Notes: generated by a model from the sequence alone, not told the origin. A stretch of 31,037 nucleotides of DNA from CAYLZN01 sp964387935 (GCA_964387935.1 CAYLZN010000024.1:1-31037); one strand, 5' to 3'; counted from the stretch's first letter, positions 8,158-16,668 are shown. Program-made: numbers and translations.

Positions 8158-8854
8158 CGCGCTCGACGAGAAATCCTGCGCGCTCGAGGCGGCCGCACAT
8201 CACCGGCACCGGCAGCGTGCGAAACCGGACCGTCAGGCTCAGCACACGCCTCGAGCGGCCCGTGCCCTCGACGAACTGCTGCTCGAACATCGTCAGCCGG
8301 CGTGCACGGTCCTGGCGCACGGTCTCCACCATGCGCACGGGCAGACCGTTGGGGCCCTCGAGCCCGATCAGGGTCAGCTTGCGGTCTCCCTCTTGCCACC
8401 TCGGCACGTCGGGCACCAGCTCGGTGCCGAACCGTCCCCCGGGTGGCAGCACCCGGGCGACCGCCTCGAGGGCATTGCCCAGCGCGCGATCGGAGAGCAG
8501 TGACTGCAGGATGCCGTAGGGCGCAATGACGGTTGCGAACGAGCCGTCCGCAAATGGCAGCGCGGTGATGTCGGCCAGTACGAGGTGGCGGCCGGGATCG
8601 GCGGGAATGCGCTTCAGGCGGCGTCGAGCCCGCGCCAGCATTGCCGGCGAACGATCGACGCCGACGAGAGGCACGCCGTGGCGCAGCAGGGGCGCGGTGA
8701 CGCGGCCCGTGCCGCACCCGAGTTCGAGCACCGCACCCGCGGCTGGCCTGGAGAACGTCCGCCAGAAGGCGATATCGCGCCGCCCGATCGTGCGGGCGTT
8801 CTCCCAGTCGTAGAACTCCGCGTATTCGTCCCAGCCGTGCCAGCCGGGCGGCAC
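8084..8854 (-). CDS. Class I SAM-dependent methyltransferase
   Basis: This is a 256-residue Rossmann-fold methyltransferase of the Methyltransf_11/25 type, cytoplasmic, with unknown substrate. The SAM-binding motif I is VLELGCGTGRV (about residues 42-52). The acidic end of strand 2 follows as LVGVDRSPAML, then ADITALPFADGSFATVI (motif II region) and ARVLPPGGRF (motif III region). The N-terminal WDEYAEFYDWENA resembles the cap segment of small-molecule methyltransferases. The gene converges on the EamA-type permease gene with a 74-base overlap. It lies 19 bases downstream of the HdeD-like gene and is read in the same direction, so the two may form an operon. Confidence 0.85.
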   Translation of the reverse strand: MPPGWHGWDEYAEFYDWENARTIGRRDIAFWRTFSRPAAGAVLELGCGTGRVTAPLLRHGVPLVGVDRSPAMLARARRRLKRIPADPGRHLVLADITALPFADGSFATVIAPYGILQSLLSDRALGNALEAVARVLPPGGRFGTELVPDVPRWQEGDRKLTLIGLEGPNGLPVRMVETVRQDRARRLTMFEQQFVEGTGRSRRVLSLTVRFRTLPVPVMCGRLERAGFLVERVSGGYRHEPWSEDASTWIVTAVRR

Positions 8855-8873
8855 GCGGTTGGGCGGAGGCCGG

Positions 8874-9440
8874 CTAGGCAGTCCGGCGCCCCTGCAGGCG
8901 AGACCTCACGCCCTTCAGCTTGAAGCCGAGCAGGATGAACATGAGACCCATCAGAATCGCGAAGATGCCGATCATCCAGAGCACGGCGAGCGCACCAGCC
9001 CCGGGACGCAGGTAGAGCCACAGGCCGAAGAGCACAGAAAAGAGCCCGGCCAGGCCCAGCCAGAACTCGCCTTCGATCTCCTTGCGGAGCTGAACCGCGA
9101 GCACGATCTCGAAGACGCCGCGCACGATGAACCACGCGGAGATGAAGTAGAGCAGGATCAGCGCCGTCACGCCGGGGTACATGAACGTGCCGATGCCGGC
9201 CGCGACGCCGATGAGGCCGATCAGCAGGACCGACCAGGGGAACCCGGAGTCGGCGCGTCGGTTCGTGAAGGCGCCGAGGACGGCCGTGACCCCGTCAACG
9301 AGCGCGTAGGCCCCGTAGACGAGGATCAGGGTGGCCAGCGACACCGCCGGGTTGATGAAAGTGAACACCCCGAACAGGACCGCCAGCACACCACGGAGCA
9401 CGAACATCCACCAGTTCTTGCCAATCTGATCGAGCAGCAT
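8874..9440 (-). CDS. HdeD-family (DUF308) membrane protein
   Basis: This is a small inner-membrane protein of the HdeD/DUF308 family, named after an E. coli acid-resistance membrane protein; its molecular role is unknown. It has about six membrane segments in three similar pairs, for example VLRGVLAVLFGVFTFINPA, LLIGLIGVAAGIGTFMYPG and GLAGLFSVLFGLWLYLRPG. The repeated pattern GxxxxxxGxxxxxxPG is the family signature. Two ATGs are possible: 9446 and 9440. An AGGAGG touches the first and lies 6 bases before the second, so I chose 9440. The C-terminus is basic and likely cytoplasmic. Confidence 0.85.
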   Translation of the reverse strand: MLLDQIGKNWWMFVLRGVLAVLFGVFTFINPAVSLATLILVYGAYALVDGVTAVLGAFTNRRADSGFPWSVLLIGLIGVAAGIGTFMYPGVTALILLYFISAWFIVRGVFEIVLAVQLRKEIEGEFWLGLAGLFSVLFGLWLYLRPGAGALAVLWMIGIFAILMGLMFILLGFKLKGVRSRLQGRRTA

Positions 9441-9495
9441 CGCCATCCTCCTGTGCCGGAGCCCTGCCGAGGTGCGCCATCGAACCTGTCGTGCG

Positions 9496-9521
9496 AAAAA
9501 CCCGGCCTAGAGACCGCCGGC
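9496..9521 (-). terminator. Probable intrinsic terminator of the LTxxQ gene
   Basis: On the minus strand a short GC-rich hairpin (CCGGC paired with GCCGG, loop of about 9 bases) overlaps the stop codon of the upstream gene and is followed by five T residues. The stem is short, so efficiency is uncertain. Confidence 0.5.
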
Positions 9522-10187
9522 GTTCTTGTTCTGGGCTTCCCATGCCTCGAGCGACCGCACCTGCTCGGGCGTCAACATCTCCCGGAGGGAACGACGGCTC
9601 ATCCGCTGCGCCGCGCGAAGGTCGACGAGCACGTCGAGAATGGCGCTCGTCGAGGCAGCACTCGTGCCTCCGCTCGCCACGCCGACAACCGCACGGGACA
9701 TCGTCCTGAACTGATCGAGCAGCACCTGCCGCACGCCAGGCACTTGGGTGTCGGTGAGCCGCAGCACGCCCTGCAGCTTGTTGAGGCGAGCCTCCGCCAG
9801 CCAGCCTGCCATCGCCGCCGCGTAGATGTTGCTGGACTTCGGCAGAGCCTGCAGACGGACTTTCTGTTCGTCGGTCAGCACGGCGGAGAGTTGCGGCAGG
9901 AAGTCGTCTTTGATCGTGCGGGCCGTGGCGAGCAGGTCGATGACCGTCTCGAGGCTCAGGTCGCCGGCCCGGTCCATCATCGACGTCGCCCGACCTGCCT
10001 GCTGGACGAGCAGGCGCGAGACATCGGCCGATTGCGCGTCCGTGAGGGCGAGCGTCGTCCGCAGTTCCTCGATGACGGGCGCGAGCGTGGCAGGGAGCAC
10101 GGCGGCACCACCCTGGGCGCCTGCGGCGGGAGCGAAGGCTGCCAGGCCAGTGGCGATCGTCAGCAGAGAGACGGCAGGTCGAATCAT
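9507..10187 (-). CDS. Secreted LTxxQ-motif (Spy/CpxP-like) protein
   Basis: This is a 226-residue protein with a signal peptide (MIRPAVSLLTIATGLAAFAP, cleavage expected after AAGAQ), probably periplasmic and mostly alpha-helical. Four LTxxQ motifs are visible: LTDAQ (48-52), LTDEQ (104-108), LTDTQ (144-148) and LTPEQ (205-209). Spy and CpxP, which carry two such motifs in a small helical cradle, act as ATP-independent chaperones or envelope-stress modulators. This protein is longer and may be a tandem form. The frame is open further upstream, but the signal peptide fixes the start at the ATG at 10187. A sensorless histidine kinase gene lies 76 bases upstream in the same direction, so a link to envelope sensing is possible but not shown. 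Confidence 0.65.
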   Translation of the reverse strand: MIRPAVSLLTIATGLAAFAPAAGAQGGAAVLPATLAPVIEELRTTLALTDAQSADVSRLLVQQAGRATSMMDRAGDLSLETVIDLLATARTIKDDFLPQLSAVLTDEQKVRLQALPKSSNIYAAAMAGWLAEARLNKLQGVLRLTDTQVPGVRQVLLDQFRTMSRAVVGVASGGTSAASTSAILDVLVDLRAAQRMSRRSLREMLTPEQVRSLEAWEAQNKNAGGL

Positions 10188-10263
10188 TTCGTGTGGATCC
10201 TCGGCGTCAGCATAACCCCAGAACGTGGTGCTGACACTACCTGCCCGATGGTGAAGGGCGAGT

Positions 10264-11055
10264 TCAGGCTGAAGGGGCGAGGCGTTCTTTCTGGACGACC
10301 ATGCGCAGCACGGTGGACTTCTCACGCGCCGAGACCTCGTTGAGGCCCTGGGCCTCTCCGCGCCCGTCCGCAGGAAGGGTCAGGGTGACGCAGGCGCCGC
10401 CGGTCGGTTGGTTGGCGATGTGGAGCGTCCCGCTGTGCGCGTCGGCAATCCGCCGGGCCAGAGCGAGTCCCACGCCCATGCCTCCATGTCGGCGCTTCGT
10501 CGTGAAGAACAGATCGGAGGCGTGGTCCAGCGCCTCCTGCGAGAACCCTGGACCGGTATCGCTCACCTCGATGCAGGCACGTCCGGCTGCGGTCGTGGTG
10601 CGCACCAGGAGCTGCCGCTGACCCTCGTGGGCCGCCATGGCGTCGATGGCGTTGCGACACAGGTTGAGGACGAGCTGCTGGAGCTGCCGGGCATCGCCGC
10701 GGACAACGGGTACGTCTTCCGGCGCGACCAGGAAGTCCACGCCGGCATCGGCAGCCCTCATCCGGAGCAGGCCCGCTGCGGCCTGGACGACGACGCGCAC
10801 ATCGAGGGGCGCGGCCTCCGGGGTACCCGGCGACAGCAGGGCGCGGACGCCGCGCACGATGTCCGCCGCGCGCAGCGCGTCCGCGTAGATCGCGCGCGCA
10901 ACGGAGCGTGCCTCATCGAGTTCAGGCGTGTTACGTGCCAGCATCAATTCCGCGGCCGCGGCGTTGTTGACGATCGCCGCGAGCGCACCGGCGATTTCGT
11001 GGGCGATGAACGCCGCCATCTCGGTCGGCGGACCGCTTGTTGGGCCAGACGCCAT
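10264..11055 (-). CDS. Short sensorless histidine kinase
   Basis: This is a cytoplasmic histidine kinase of 263 residues made almost only of the dimerisation/phosphoacceptor domain and the ATPase domain. The H-box is FIAHEIAGALAAIVNNAAAA with the likely phosphoacceptor His19; it differs from the usual HELxQPL, having no proline. The N-box is LNLCRNAIDAM (about 130-140), the G1 box DTGPGF (166-171), and the F/G2 region FFTTKRRHGGMGVGLAL. There is no membrane segment, PAS or GAF domain. It must therefore receive its signal from a partner or through the short N-terminus. The ATP-binding part resembles that of the propeller kinase further right. No response regulator is adjacent. A GGAG lies about 9 bases before the ATG. 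Confidence 0.85.
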   Translation of the reverse strand: MASGPTSGPPTEMAAFIAHEIAGALAAIVNNAAAAELMLARNTPELDEARSVARAIYADALRAADIVRGVRALLSPGTPEAAPLDVRVVVQAAAGLLRMRAADAGVDFLVAPEDVPVVRGDARQLQQLVLNLCRNAIDAMAAHEGQRQLLVRTTTAAGRACIEVSDTGPGFSQEALDHASDLFFTTKRRHGGMGVGLALARRIADAHSGTLHIANQPTGGACVTLTLPADGRGEAQGLNEVSAREKSTVLRMVVQKERLAPSA

Positions 11056-11572
11056 GTCATGGACTCCGGGGTTGACGACTGCGCGATCCTACACCCGAAC
11101 CCCGGTCGCCACTGTGTGGTTCACGACAATGGGCGGTAAATTCGGCGTGGCGGAACGCCTGGATCTGCGCCTGAGACGCGCGGAGCACGACCGGGGATTC
11201 AGGGTGATTCAACCCTGATGTGACAATCGGCTTGCGACTTGCAACCGGCGGCGCGCGGCCAGCACGGCAGAATCCTGCCGGAATAAGCTTCAATCCGTCA
11301 GAACACGGGGTCCCGCCCGTGCCAGGAGCCGTGTGCCGCGTGCGCCGAAGGGAACCCGGGACTGAGCGGGACTCCGTGGGGCACTCGGCAGGGACGAAGC
11401 ACCGTAACCGGTTCAGCCCGACGGCGCGAAATTGACCGTAGGTGCAGGATGGGGCCGGCGCCCCTGGGTCAGGGCAGCCGGTGGAATCGACGAGAGAACG
11501 AGGGCGCGGCGGGAACCTGCGGGACCGAACGGCGGCAGGGGCCACCGCGCCCGTTCGAGGATTGGCGCCGGC
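11056..11572. other. Intergenic stretch without a recognisable gene
   Basis: About 517 bases between the sensorless kinase and the histone-like gene. Apart from the possible kinase promoter I see no coding sequence with family features, no RNA gene and no clear terminator. The open frames here give Pro/Arg-rich translations typical of noncoding GC-rich DNA. Confidence 0.5.
11086..11091 (-). promoter_or_regulatory. -10-like element upstream of the sensorless kinase gene
   Basis: On the minus strand the bases are TAGGAT within TGTAGGATCG, the same ten bases that precede the phosphatase gene at 19329. Transcription would begin about 24 bases before the ATG. No clear -35 is seen. Confidence 0.35.
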
Positions 11573-11854
11573 TCAGACCTCGGGGATCGCGGCCGCGATG
11601 GTCTCGACGATCGGGGCAACGGCGACCTTGGCCGCCCGCACGGTCTTCTTCACCTTCCGCTTCACCGCCGCCTTCTTGACGGCCTTCTTCACCGCCGCCT
11701 TCTTCGCGGCCTTCTTGACGGCTTTCTTCGCCACGGTCTTCTTGACGGCCTTCTTCGCGGCCTTCTTGGCGGCCGTCTTCTTGACGGCCTTCTTCACCTT
11801 CCGCTTCACCGCCGCCTTCTTGATCGCCTTCTTCGCCGCTGCCTTCTTCGCCAT
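11573..11854 (-). CDS. Histone H1-like Ala/Lys-repeat protein
   Basis: This is a 93-residue, strongly basic protein made of Lys/Ala repeats such as AKKAAKKAVKK. It resembles the C-terminal tail of eukaryotic H1 and bacterial H1-like proteins (Chlamydia Hc2, Bordetella BpH1 type). Such proteins bind DNA without sequence specificity and compact the nucleoid. The segment KKAAVKRKVKK occurs twice, at about residues 12-22 and 60-70. A short hydrophobic tail, VAVAPIVETIAAAIPEV, follows the repeats and is not basic. A GGAGG ribosome-binding sequence lies 8 bases before the ATG. The gene stands alone between two two-component genes. Function is inferred from composition only. Confidence 0.75.
   Translation of the reverse strand: MAKKAAAKKAIKKAAVKRKVKKAVKKTAAKKAAKKAVKKTVAKKAVKKAAKKAAVKKAVKKAAVKRKVKKTVRAAKVAVAPIVETIAAAIPEV
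11645..11823 (-). repeat. Perfect 35-bp direct repeat inside the histone-like gene
   Basis: The same 35 bases occur at 11645-11679 and 11789-11823, 144 bases apart and in frame. They encode the repeated KKAAVKRKVKK segment. The remainder between them is made of imperfect Lys/Ala units. Such identity suggests recent expansion or recombination between repeat units. Confidence 0.7.
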
Positions 11855-12144
11855 TCTGCAACCTCCGGGATGAGAAACCCTGCGCCGGCCACTGGGTGCG
11901 TCACCTCGACGCGATGCGGCCTCCGCCGCTGGCGTGACCTGGGCGCCCTGTCCCAGACCCTACATGTTGTAGCGGCCTGAGCATCCGGCACAGATTGTGG
12001 CGCATGAGCGATCACCACGCAAGAGGTTTGTTGAAGAGTCCGCACCCGACTCACCGCTCCCGCGGGCGCTGCGACCCCGCGTGGCGGCGCCCTGCGCCCG
12101 CGAGCCGGGCGGCCGCGCGCGCACATGCTTTGAAGACAAACTGA
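11855..12144. other. Intergenic region upstream of the histone-like gene
   Basis: About 290 bases without a supported gene. It holds the ribosome-binding site of the histone-like gene and a small inverted repeat, CTACA-TGT-TGTAG, at 11960-11972, which could be an operator. No convincing promoter or terminator is visible. Confidence 0.35.
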
Positions 12145-12567
12145 TTACACCGTGGGCGGGGTGTCGTCCGGCGCGCCCGACCGCCCGGCGCCCGCGAGCG
12201 CCGCACGGATTTCAGCAATCAGGACCCCGGGATCCACCGGTTTCGGGAAACACGCACGGGCGCCCGCGCTCGTGAGCCGTTCGCTCAACGCCTGGTCGTG
12301 GTGGGCCGTGATGAAGATCACGGGCACCTGGTTGCCCGCCTCGCGGAGTCTCGCCAGGACCGTCGGCCCGTCGACGCCGGGCATCTTCACGTCGAGCACG
12401 ACGCATCCATCCGCCGACCGGGCGGCTTCGTCGAGGAATCGTTCGCTGGAGGTGTAGGCGCGCGAGGCGAGCCCGGCCGAGCGGGCCAGCGTCGAGAGCG
12501 CACGACACACGGCGGGATCGTCGTCGACGATGAACAAGGTCGGGGAAGGGAGAGGGCCGGCAGCCAT
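12145..12567 (-). CDS. Single-domain response regulator
   Basis: This is a stand-alone receiver domain of 140 residues that would be phosphorylated by a histidine kinase, most likely the propeller kinase whose gene lies just upstream. The acidic pocket is FIVDDDPAV (D15-D17), the phosphoacceptor is D59 in CVVLDVKMPG, the switch threonine is T87 in IFITAHH, and the lysine is K109 in CFPKPVD. There is no DNA-binding or output domain; after the receiver only about 25 residues follow. The sequence resembles the FixJ receiver. A GTG at 12627 would add 20 residues and sit 9 bases after the kinase stop, so the start is uncertain; I chose the ATG because the receiver begins right after it. Output must occur through a partner protein. 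Confidence 0.87.
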   Translation of the reverse strand: MAAGPLPSPTLFIVDDDPAVCRALSTLARSAGLASRAYTSSERFLDEAARSADGCVVLDVKMPGVDGPTVLARLREAGNQVPVIFITAHHDQALSERLTSAGARACFPKPVDPGVLIAEIRAALAGAGRSGAPDDTPPTV

Positions 12568-12636
12568 CGAGGGTTGGAGCGAACGCCCTACGGCCACCAG
12601 GCGGATCCAGCCTTCAGCATGGATCACCGCTGCGAG

Positions 12637-15600
12637 TCAGGATACTGCCCTTTCGTGCGACGCCTCGGTGCGGGCGCCCGGCGCCGGGGTTACCCCGGCG
12701 ATCGGGATCCACCACGAGAACACGGCGCCGGACCGGGGACTGTTGCGTGCCCAAATTCTCCCGCCGTGCGCCTCCACGATCGACCTGCAGATCGACAGGC
12801 CGAGCCCCATGCCCTTGTCCTTGGTCGAGAAGAACGGCTCGAAGAGCCTTGGCAGCCGATCGGGGTCGATGCCAGGCCCGGTGTCGCGGACCGAGACGCG
12901 CGCGCGGCCGTACACCTGGCGCGAGCGGACCGTCAACTGGCGCTGCCCGGGCTCGACAGTCGCCATCGCGTCGGCCGCATTGGCCATCAGGTTGAGCACG
13001 ACCTGCTGCAGAGGAATACGATCGCCACGCACCAGGAGGGGCCCACGGGCCAGGTCCACGACGAGCGTGATCCGCGACCGTTCGAGCTCACGCCAGGCGA
13101 GCGGGATGGCGTCCCTGATCTCCGCGTTGAGATCGAGGTCCTCCTGCTGCGAGCGCCCGCGCCGCAGGAACGCCCGCAGGCCACGCAGGATCTCGGAGGC
13201 GCGACGACCCTGCTGCGCAATCTCGGCGAGCACCTCGCCGATCTCGTTCGTGTCCGGCGAGGGCATCGACAGCAGGAGCCGTGAGGCTTCGGCGTTGGCG
13301 ACAATCGCGGTGAGCGGCTGGCCGAGTTCGTGCGCCAGCGACGCGGTCAACTCCCCGGCCGTCGCCACGCGGTTCATGTGCGCGAGCGCCATCAGGTGCT
13401 GTTGCGCTTCCTCCTCGGCCCGTTGCCGCTCGACGATCTCCCGGCGCAGCACCTCGGTGCGCCGTTCGGCCGCTGCCAGTTGTGCACGGACGAACCAGAG
13501 GATGACGAGCGCCACGAGCGTGACCGCGAGCAGGCGCGCCCACCACGTCTGCCACCAGAACGGCAGCACCACGAGGGTCAGGGGGCTGACGGGCTCCGTC
13601 CAGAGGCCATCCGCTCTCTGCGCGACCAGCCGGAACTCGTACCTGCCCGGCGACAGATCGGTATAGACGCTTCGGCGCTCCAGACCGTGGTCGATCCAGT
13701 GAGGATCTCGCCCGATCAACTGCGAGCGCATGCGGACCTTGCGGGCGTCGGCGAGGCTGGGCGCACTGAACTGCAGTTCAACTGGACCACCTCCGCGCTC
13801 CACGGTCACCTCCCCGCGAGGGACGCGCGGGCGACCCTGGTCGCGGACCATTTCGACGATGATCGAGGGAGAAAGGGCGGGTTCGAACGACGCCCGGGGG
13901 AACACGACCAGCCCGTTCACGGTGCCGAACATCGCCTGGCCGTCCCGCGTCAGGAGGCCCACGGGATGCCCGCCATTCCCTTCGGGCAGGCCGTCGTAGG
14001 GGCCAAACCACGTCCCGTCGATGACCGCCGGCCTCCCGCCCGGCGACACCGGCCCGTCGAGGGCTCGTTCCAGGTGGGCGCGTGCGACAACGAACACGCC
14101 TCGATTGCCCGAGAGCCACATGTGGCCCGCCTCGTCCTCGAGCAACGCCGAGAGGCTGTCGTCGAACAACCCCTGCTGGGTGGTCACCCGCGCGACGCGG
14201 CCGTTCCGCGCGCGCGCCAGTCCCCCTCCGTAGCTGCCCATCCACAGCGAGCCGTCCGGGGCCGTTTTGAGCACGCGAATGGGCGCCGCGGGGACGCCAT
14301 GCTCGGTGGTCAGCGTGCGCACACCCTGCGCGGTCACTTCATGGACCTTGCCGACCTGTCCAATCCAGAGGTGCCCCGACGCGTCCAGGACCATCGACGA
14401 GATCCGCTCGCCGGCAAGCGCCGGCATCGGAGGACATTCGAGGGGGCCGTCGCCGACGTGGCACACGACCCCGATCGACGATCCGACCCAGACTCCACCG
14501 TGGCCATCGTCTACGAGCGGGCCGATGTCGCCGAAGGGAAGGCCGTCCTGTACCCCCCACGCCCTTGACGACCGGTCGGGCGCGAGTCGGGTGAGGAAGC
14601 CCTGTTGCTGGCCGACCCAAAGCGCGCCGCTCTCGTCCCGCAGCAGCGCCTGCACGCAGGCCCGCCTCAGTCCCAGGGCCGGGGGAGGGAAGACCTCGAC
14701 GTCCCCTTGCCGGGACAGCCGCGTCAAGCCTACGCACCCGGCTCCCAGCCACACGGCCCCATCACGGTCCTCGGCAAGGTGATGCACTTCCGGCGCTGGC
14801 AGGCCATCGTCTGTCGTCCAGAGCCTGGATGGGCGCGGCACGAACAAGCGGATCCCAGCGCCCGACGAGGAGACGACCAGGACGCCGTCCCGCGTGACGA
14901 GCAGGTCGGTGGGAGGCGAGTTGCCGAAGCGCAGGTCGTGGCAGGTCGGGCTCCACTGGTCGCGATCGCCTGGCGATCGCACCTCGTGCAAGGCGCAGAG
15001 CCTGGTTCCGTTGAGAGCCCAGACTGTCGAATCCTGGCTCTCGGCCAGCGCGACAATCGGTCCGGTCACCGAGGACAGCCCGGAAGGACGCTCGAAGACC
15101 CCGTCGGGTCGACGCAGGATCACCCCACGGCTGTCCCCTGCCCAGATTCGGCCGCGACGGTCTTCGAGGAGGGCCCGGAAACGGCTGGCACCCTCCAGCG
15201 CAACCGCCTTGACGGCCTCGAAGCGGCTTCCTGCGAGGACGAACAGGCCACTCTCGCTCGCGGCCCACACGGTGCCGCGGCCATCGACGAGCACTCTCAG
15301 GACGTACGTGGCGGGCAGGCCCGCTTCGGGCCCGAAGGCGGTCCACCGGCCGCCGCTGAAACGGGCGGCCCCCTGGGCCTGGGCGACCCACAAGTCGCCG
15401 TTGGGGGCCACCGTGATCTGGCTGTCGGACTCGGGGTCCCCAGGCCGCGGCGGCAGGACTTCGAACACACCATCGCCGTTGGTGCGGAACAACGAGCCTG
15501 TGGCGCTACCAACCCAGACGCCCCCCTCGCGCGCGCGTGCCACGACACTCGCCTGATTCGAGGCGAGCAAGGGAAGCTGCGCCACGCCGAAGGTCGTGAA

Positions 15601-15915
15601 CCGCAGGCCATCGAAGCGGACGAGGCCCGACTCGGACGCGATCCACAGGTAGCCGTCGTCTGACTCGGCGATCGCCCTGATCGTGCTGTCGTAGAGGCCG
15701 TTGGCTGGCGTCCATTCCCGGTACGTGTACGAGACGGGGCGCGATGCCTCGCGGGCCTGAGGAGACGTTCGCGGCGAGGGTGCCGCGCCATGGTCGGCCT
15801 GTTCCCCTGACACCGCCACCGTGGATGCCAGACACGCAAGGAGCGTCGTGAGGCCAAGGGCGAACGGGATGAGGGCGCGATACACCAAGGTCCGACCAGC
15901 CGGGGGACTATCCAT
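12637..15915 (-). CDS. Two-component propeller (Reg_prop/Y_Y_Y) sensor histidine kinase
   Basis: This is a 1092-residue membrane sensor kinase. After a signal-anchor (about residues 10-35) come about 14 propeller repeats of the Reg_prop type, e.g. DGYLWIASESGLVRFDG and DGAVWLGAGCVGLTRLS, which would form two seven-bladed propellers in the periplasm. A Y_Y_Y domain follows (YTDLSPGRYEFRLVAQ), then one membrane helix (LLAVTLVALVILWFV), a coiled coil, and the HisKA domain with H862 in LAHELGQPLTAIV. The ATPase domain has LNLMANAADAM, DTGPGI and FFSTKDKGMGLGLSI. Unlike Bacteroides hybrid systems it has no fused receiver or AraC domain; a separate receiver gene lies 9-69 bases downstream. In Bacteroides such propellers sense oligosaccharides; the ligand here is unknown. 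Confidence 0.92.
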   Translation of the reverse strand: MDSPPAGRTLVYRALIPFALGLTTLLACLASTVAVSGEQADHGAAPSPRTSPQAREASRPVSYTYREWTPANGLYDSTIRAIAESDDGYLWIASESGLVRFDGLRFTTFGVAQLPLLASNQASVVARAREGGVWVGSATGSLFRTNGDGVFEVLPPRPGDPESDSQITVAPNGDLWVAQAQGAARFSGGRWTAFGPEAGLPATYVLRVLVDGRGTVWAASESGLFVLAGSRFEAVKAVALEGASRFRALLEDRRGRIWAGDSRGVILRRPDGVFERPSGLSSVTGPIVALAESQDSTVWALNGTRLCALHEVRSPGDRDQWSPTCHDLRFGNSPPTDLLVTRDGVLVVSSSGAGIRLFVPRPSRLWTTDDGLPAPEVHHLAEDRDGAVWLGAGCVGLTRLSRQGDVEVFPPPALGLRRACVQALLRDESGALWVGQQQGFLTRLAPDRSSRAWGVQDGLPFGDIGPLVDDGHGGVWVGSSIGVVCHVGDGPLECPPMPALAGERISSMVLDASGHLWIGQVGKVHEVTAQGVRTLTTEHGVPAAPIRVLKTAPDGSLWMGSYGGGLARARNGRVARVTTQQGLFDDSLSALLEDEAGHMWLSGNRGVFVVARAHLERALDGPVSPGGRPAVIDGTWFGPYDGLPEGNGGHPVGLLTRDGQAMFGTVNGLVVFPRASFEPALSPSIIVEMVRDQGRPRVPRGEVTVERGGGPVELQFSAPSLADARKVRMRSQLIGRDPHWIDHGLERRSVYTDLSPGRYEFRLVAQRADGLWTEPVSPLTLVVLPFWWQTWWARLLAVTLVALVILWFVRAQLAAAERRTEVLRREIVERQRAEEEAQQHLMALAHMNRVATAGELTASLAHELGQPLTAIVANAEASRLLLSMPSPDTNEIGEVLAEIAQQGRRASEILRGLRAFLRRGRSQQEDLDLNAEIRDAIPLAWRELERSRITLVVDLARGPLLVRGDRIPLQQVVLNLMANAADAMATVEPGQRQLTVRSRQVYGRARVSVRDTGPGIDPDRLPRLFEPFFSTKDKGMGLGLSICRSIVEAHGGRIWARNSPRSGAVFSWWIPIAGVTPAPGARTEASHERAVS

Positions 15916-15948
15916 TCCATCGCGCGCGTCGGCGGCGCGGACCGTCTG

Positions 15949-16659
15949 TCAGTCAGAGATGGCCCATTCGCCTGGCACGATCGGCTTCGTCCGCGGGAGG
16001 CGCCCGCGATACGCGAGCCAGCCCATGCCCGCCAGCACGCCCACGAAGACGAGCAGCTTAGCAGTATCCGCCGCGCGTGTCTCGGGCAGCACCGCCCAGA
16101 GCAGCCACAGGATCGGCTGCGCAACGCAGACCGCCCAGATCGTGCCGTAGAAATACCGCCGCTCGGTGCCTTCGCCCTGGGTCGAGCGTTTCACGCGGGG
16201 CAGCCTCCCGAGCGCGCCCAGGATCCAGATGCCGCCGGCCAGCGGAAAGTAGCCGACCTCGTAGATCTGCTTCAGCACCCACTGCCCGGTCACGATGGCC
16301 ACGACGAGGCCGGCGATGTTCAGCACCGCGAACGTGATGGCCTCGCTCCACGCGACGGTGTAGCACACGCGCCTGTACAACGGATTCGGGCGATCCTCGG
16401 TGAAGCGGATGATGTAGGGCTTCGGCTCGACGCCCGGCAACCGGCCACGCAGGCCCGCGAGCCCCGTCCCGATCAGGACGACGGCGAGCCAGAGAGCCAT
16501 GCGGCGATCGAAGCCGCGTTCGAAGAGATCGAAGGTGAGCGGCCCCGGGGCGATGAAGAACACGAAGATCCAGATCGGCCAGTGCAGGAAGCGGTAGTAC
16601 AGCTTGTTGTACGTGCGCAGCGTGCGCTCGGTGTCGTATTCGACGGCCAGTGAACCCAT
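15949..16659 (-). CDS. Unknown polytopic membrane protein
   Basis: I do not recognise a named family. The 236-residue product has about six hydrophobic segments, for example WPIWIFVFFIAPGPLTF, MALWLAVVLIGTGLAGL, ITFAVLNIAGLVVAIV, AVCVAQPILWLLWAVL and LLVFVGVLAGMGWLAY. Short charged loops separate them, and there is an Arg/Pro-rich stretch, GRLPRVKRSTQGEGTERR, probably cytoplasmic. There is no signal peptide and there are no catalytic motifs. It lies 12 bases after the DUF4214-methyltransferase gene in the same direction. The TAGAAT overlapping that gene's stop may also give it its own promoter. Confidence 0.75.
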   Translation of the reverse strand: MGSLAVEYDTERTLRTYNKLYYRFLHWPIWIFVFFIAPGPLTFDLFERGFDRRMALWLAVVLIGTGLAGLRGRLPGVEPKPYIIRFTEDRPNPLYRRVCYTVAWSEAITFAVLNIAGLVVAIVTGQWVLKQIYEVGYFPLAGGIWILGALGRLPRVKRSTQGEGTERRYFYGTIWAVCVAQPILWLLWAVLPETRAADTAKLLVFVGVLAGMGWLAYRGRLPRTKPIVPGEWAISD

Positions 16660-16668
16660 GGGGGACAG

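Noticed and set aside
11057..11545. A 162-codon frame between the kinase and the histone-like gene
   Set aside because: The translation is Pro/Arg/Ser-rich with no recognisable features and no ribosome-binding site.
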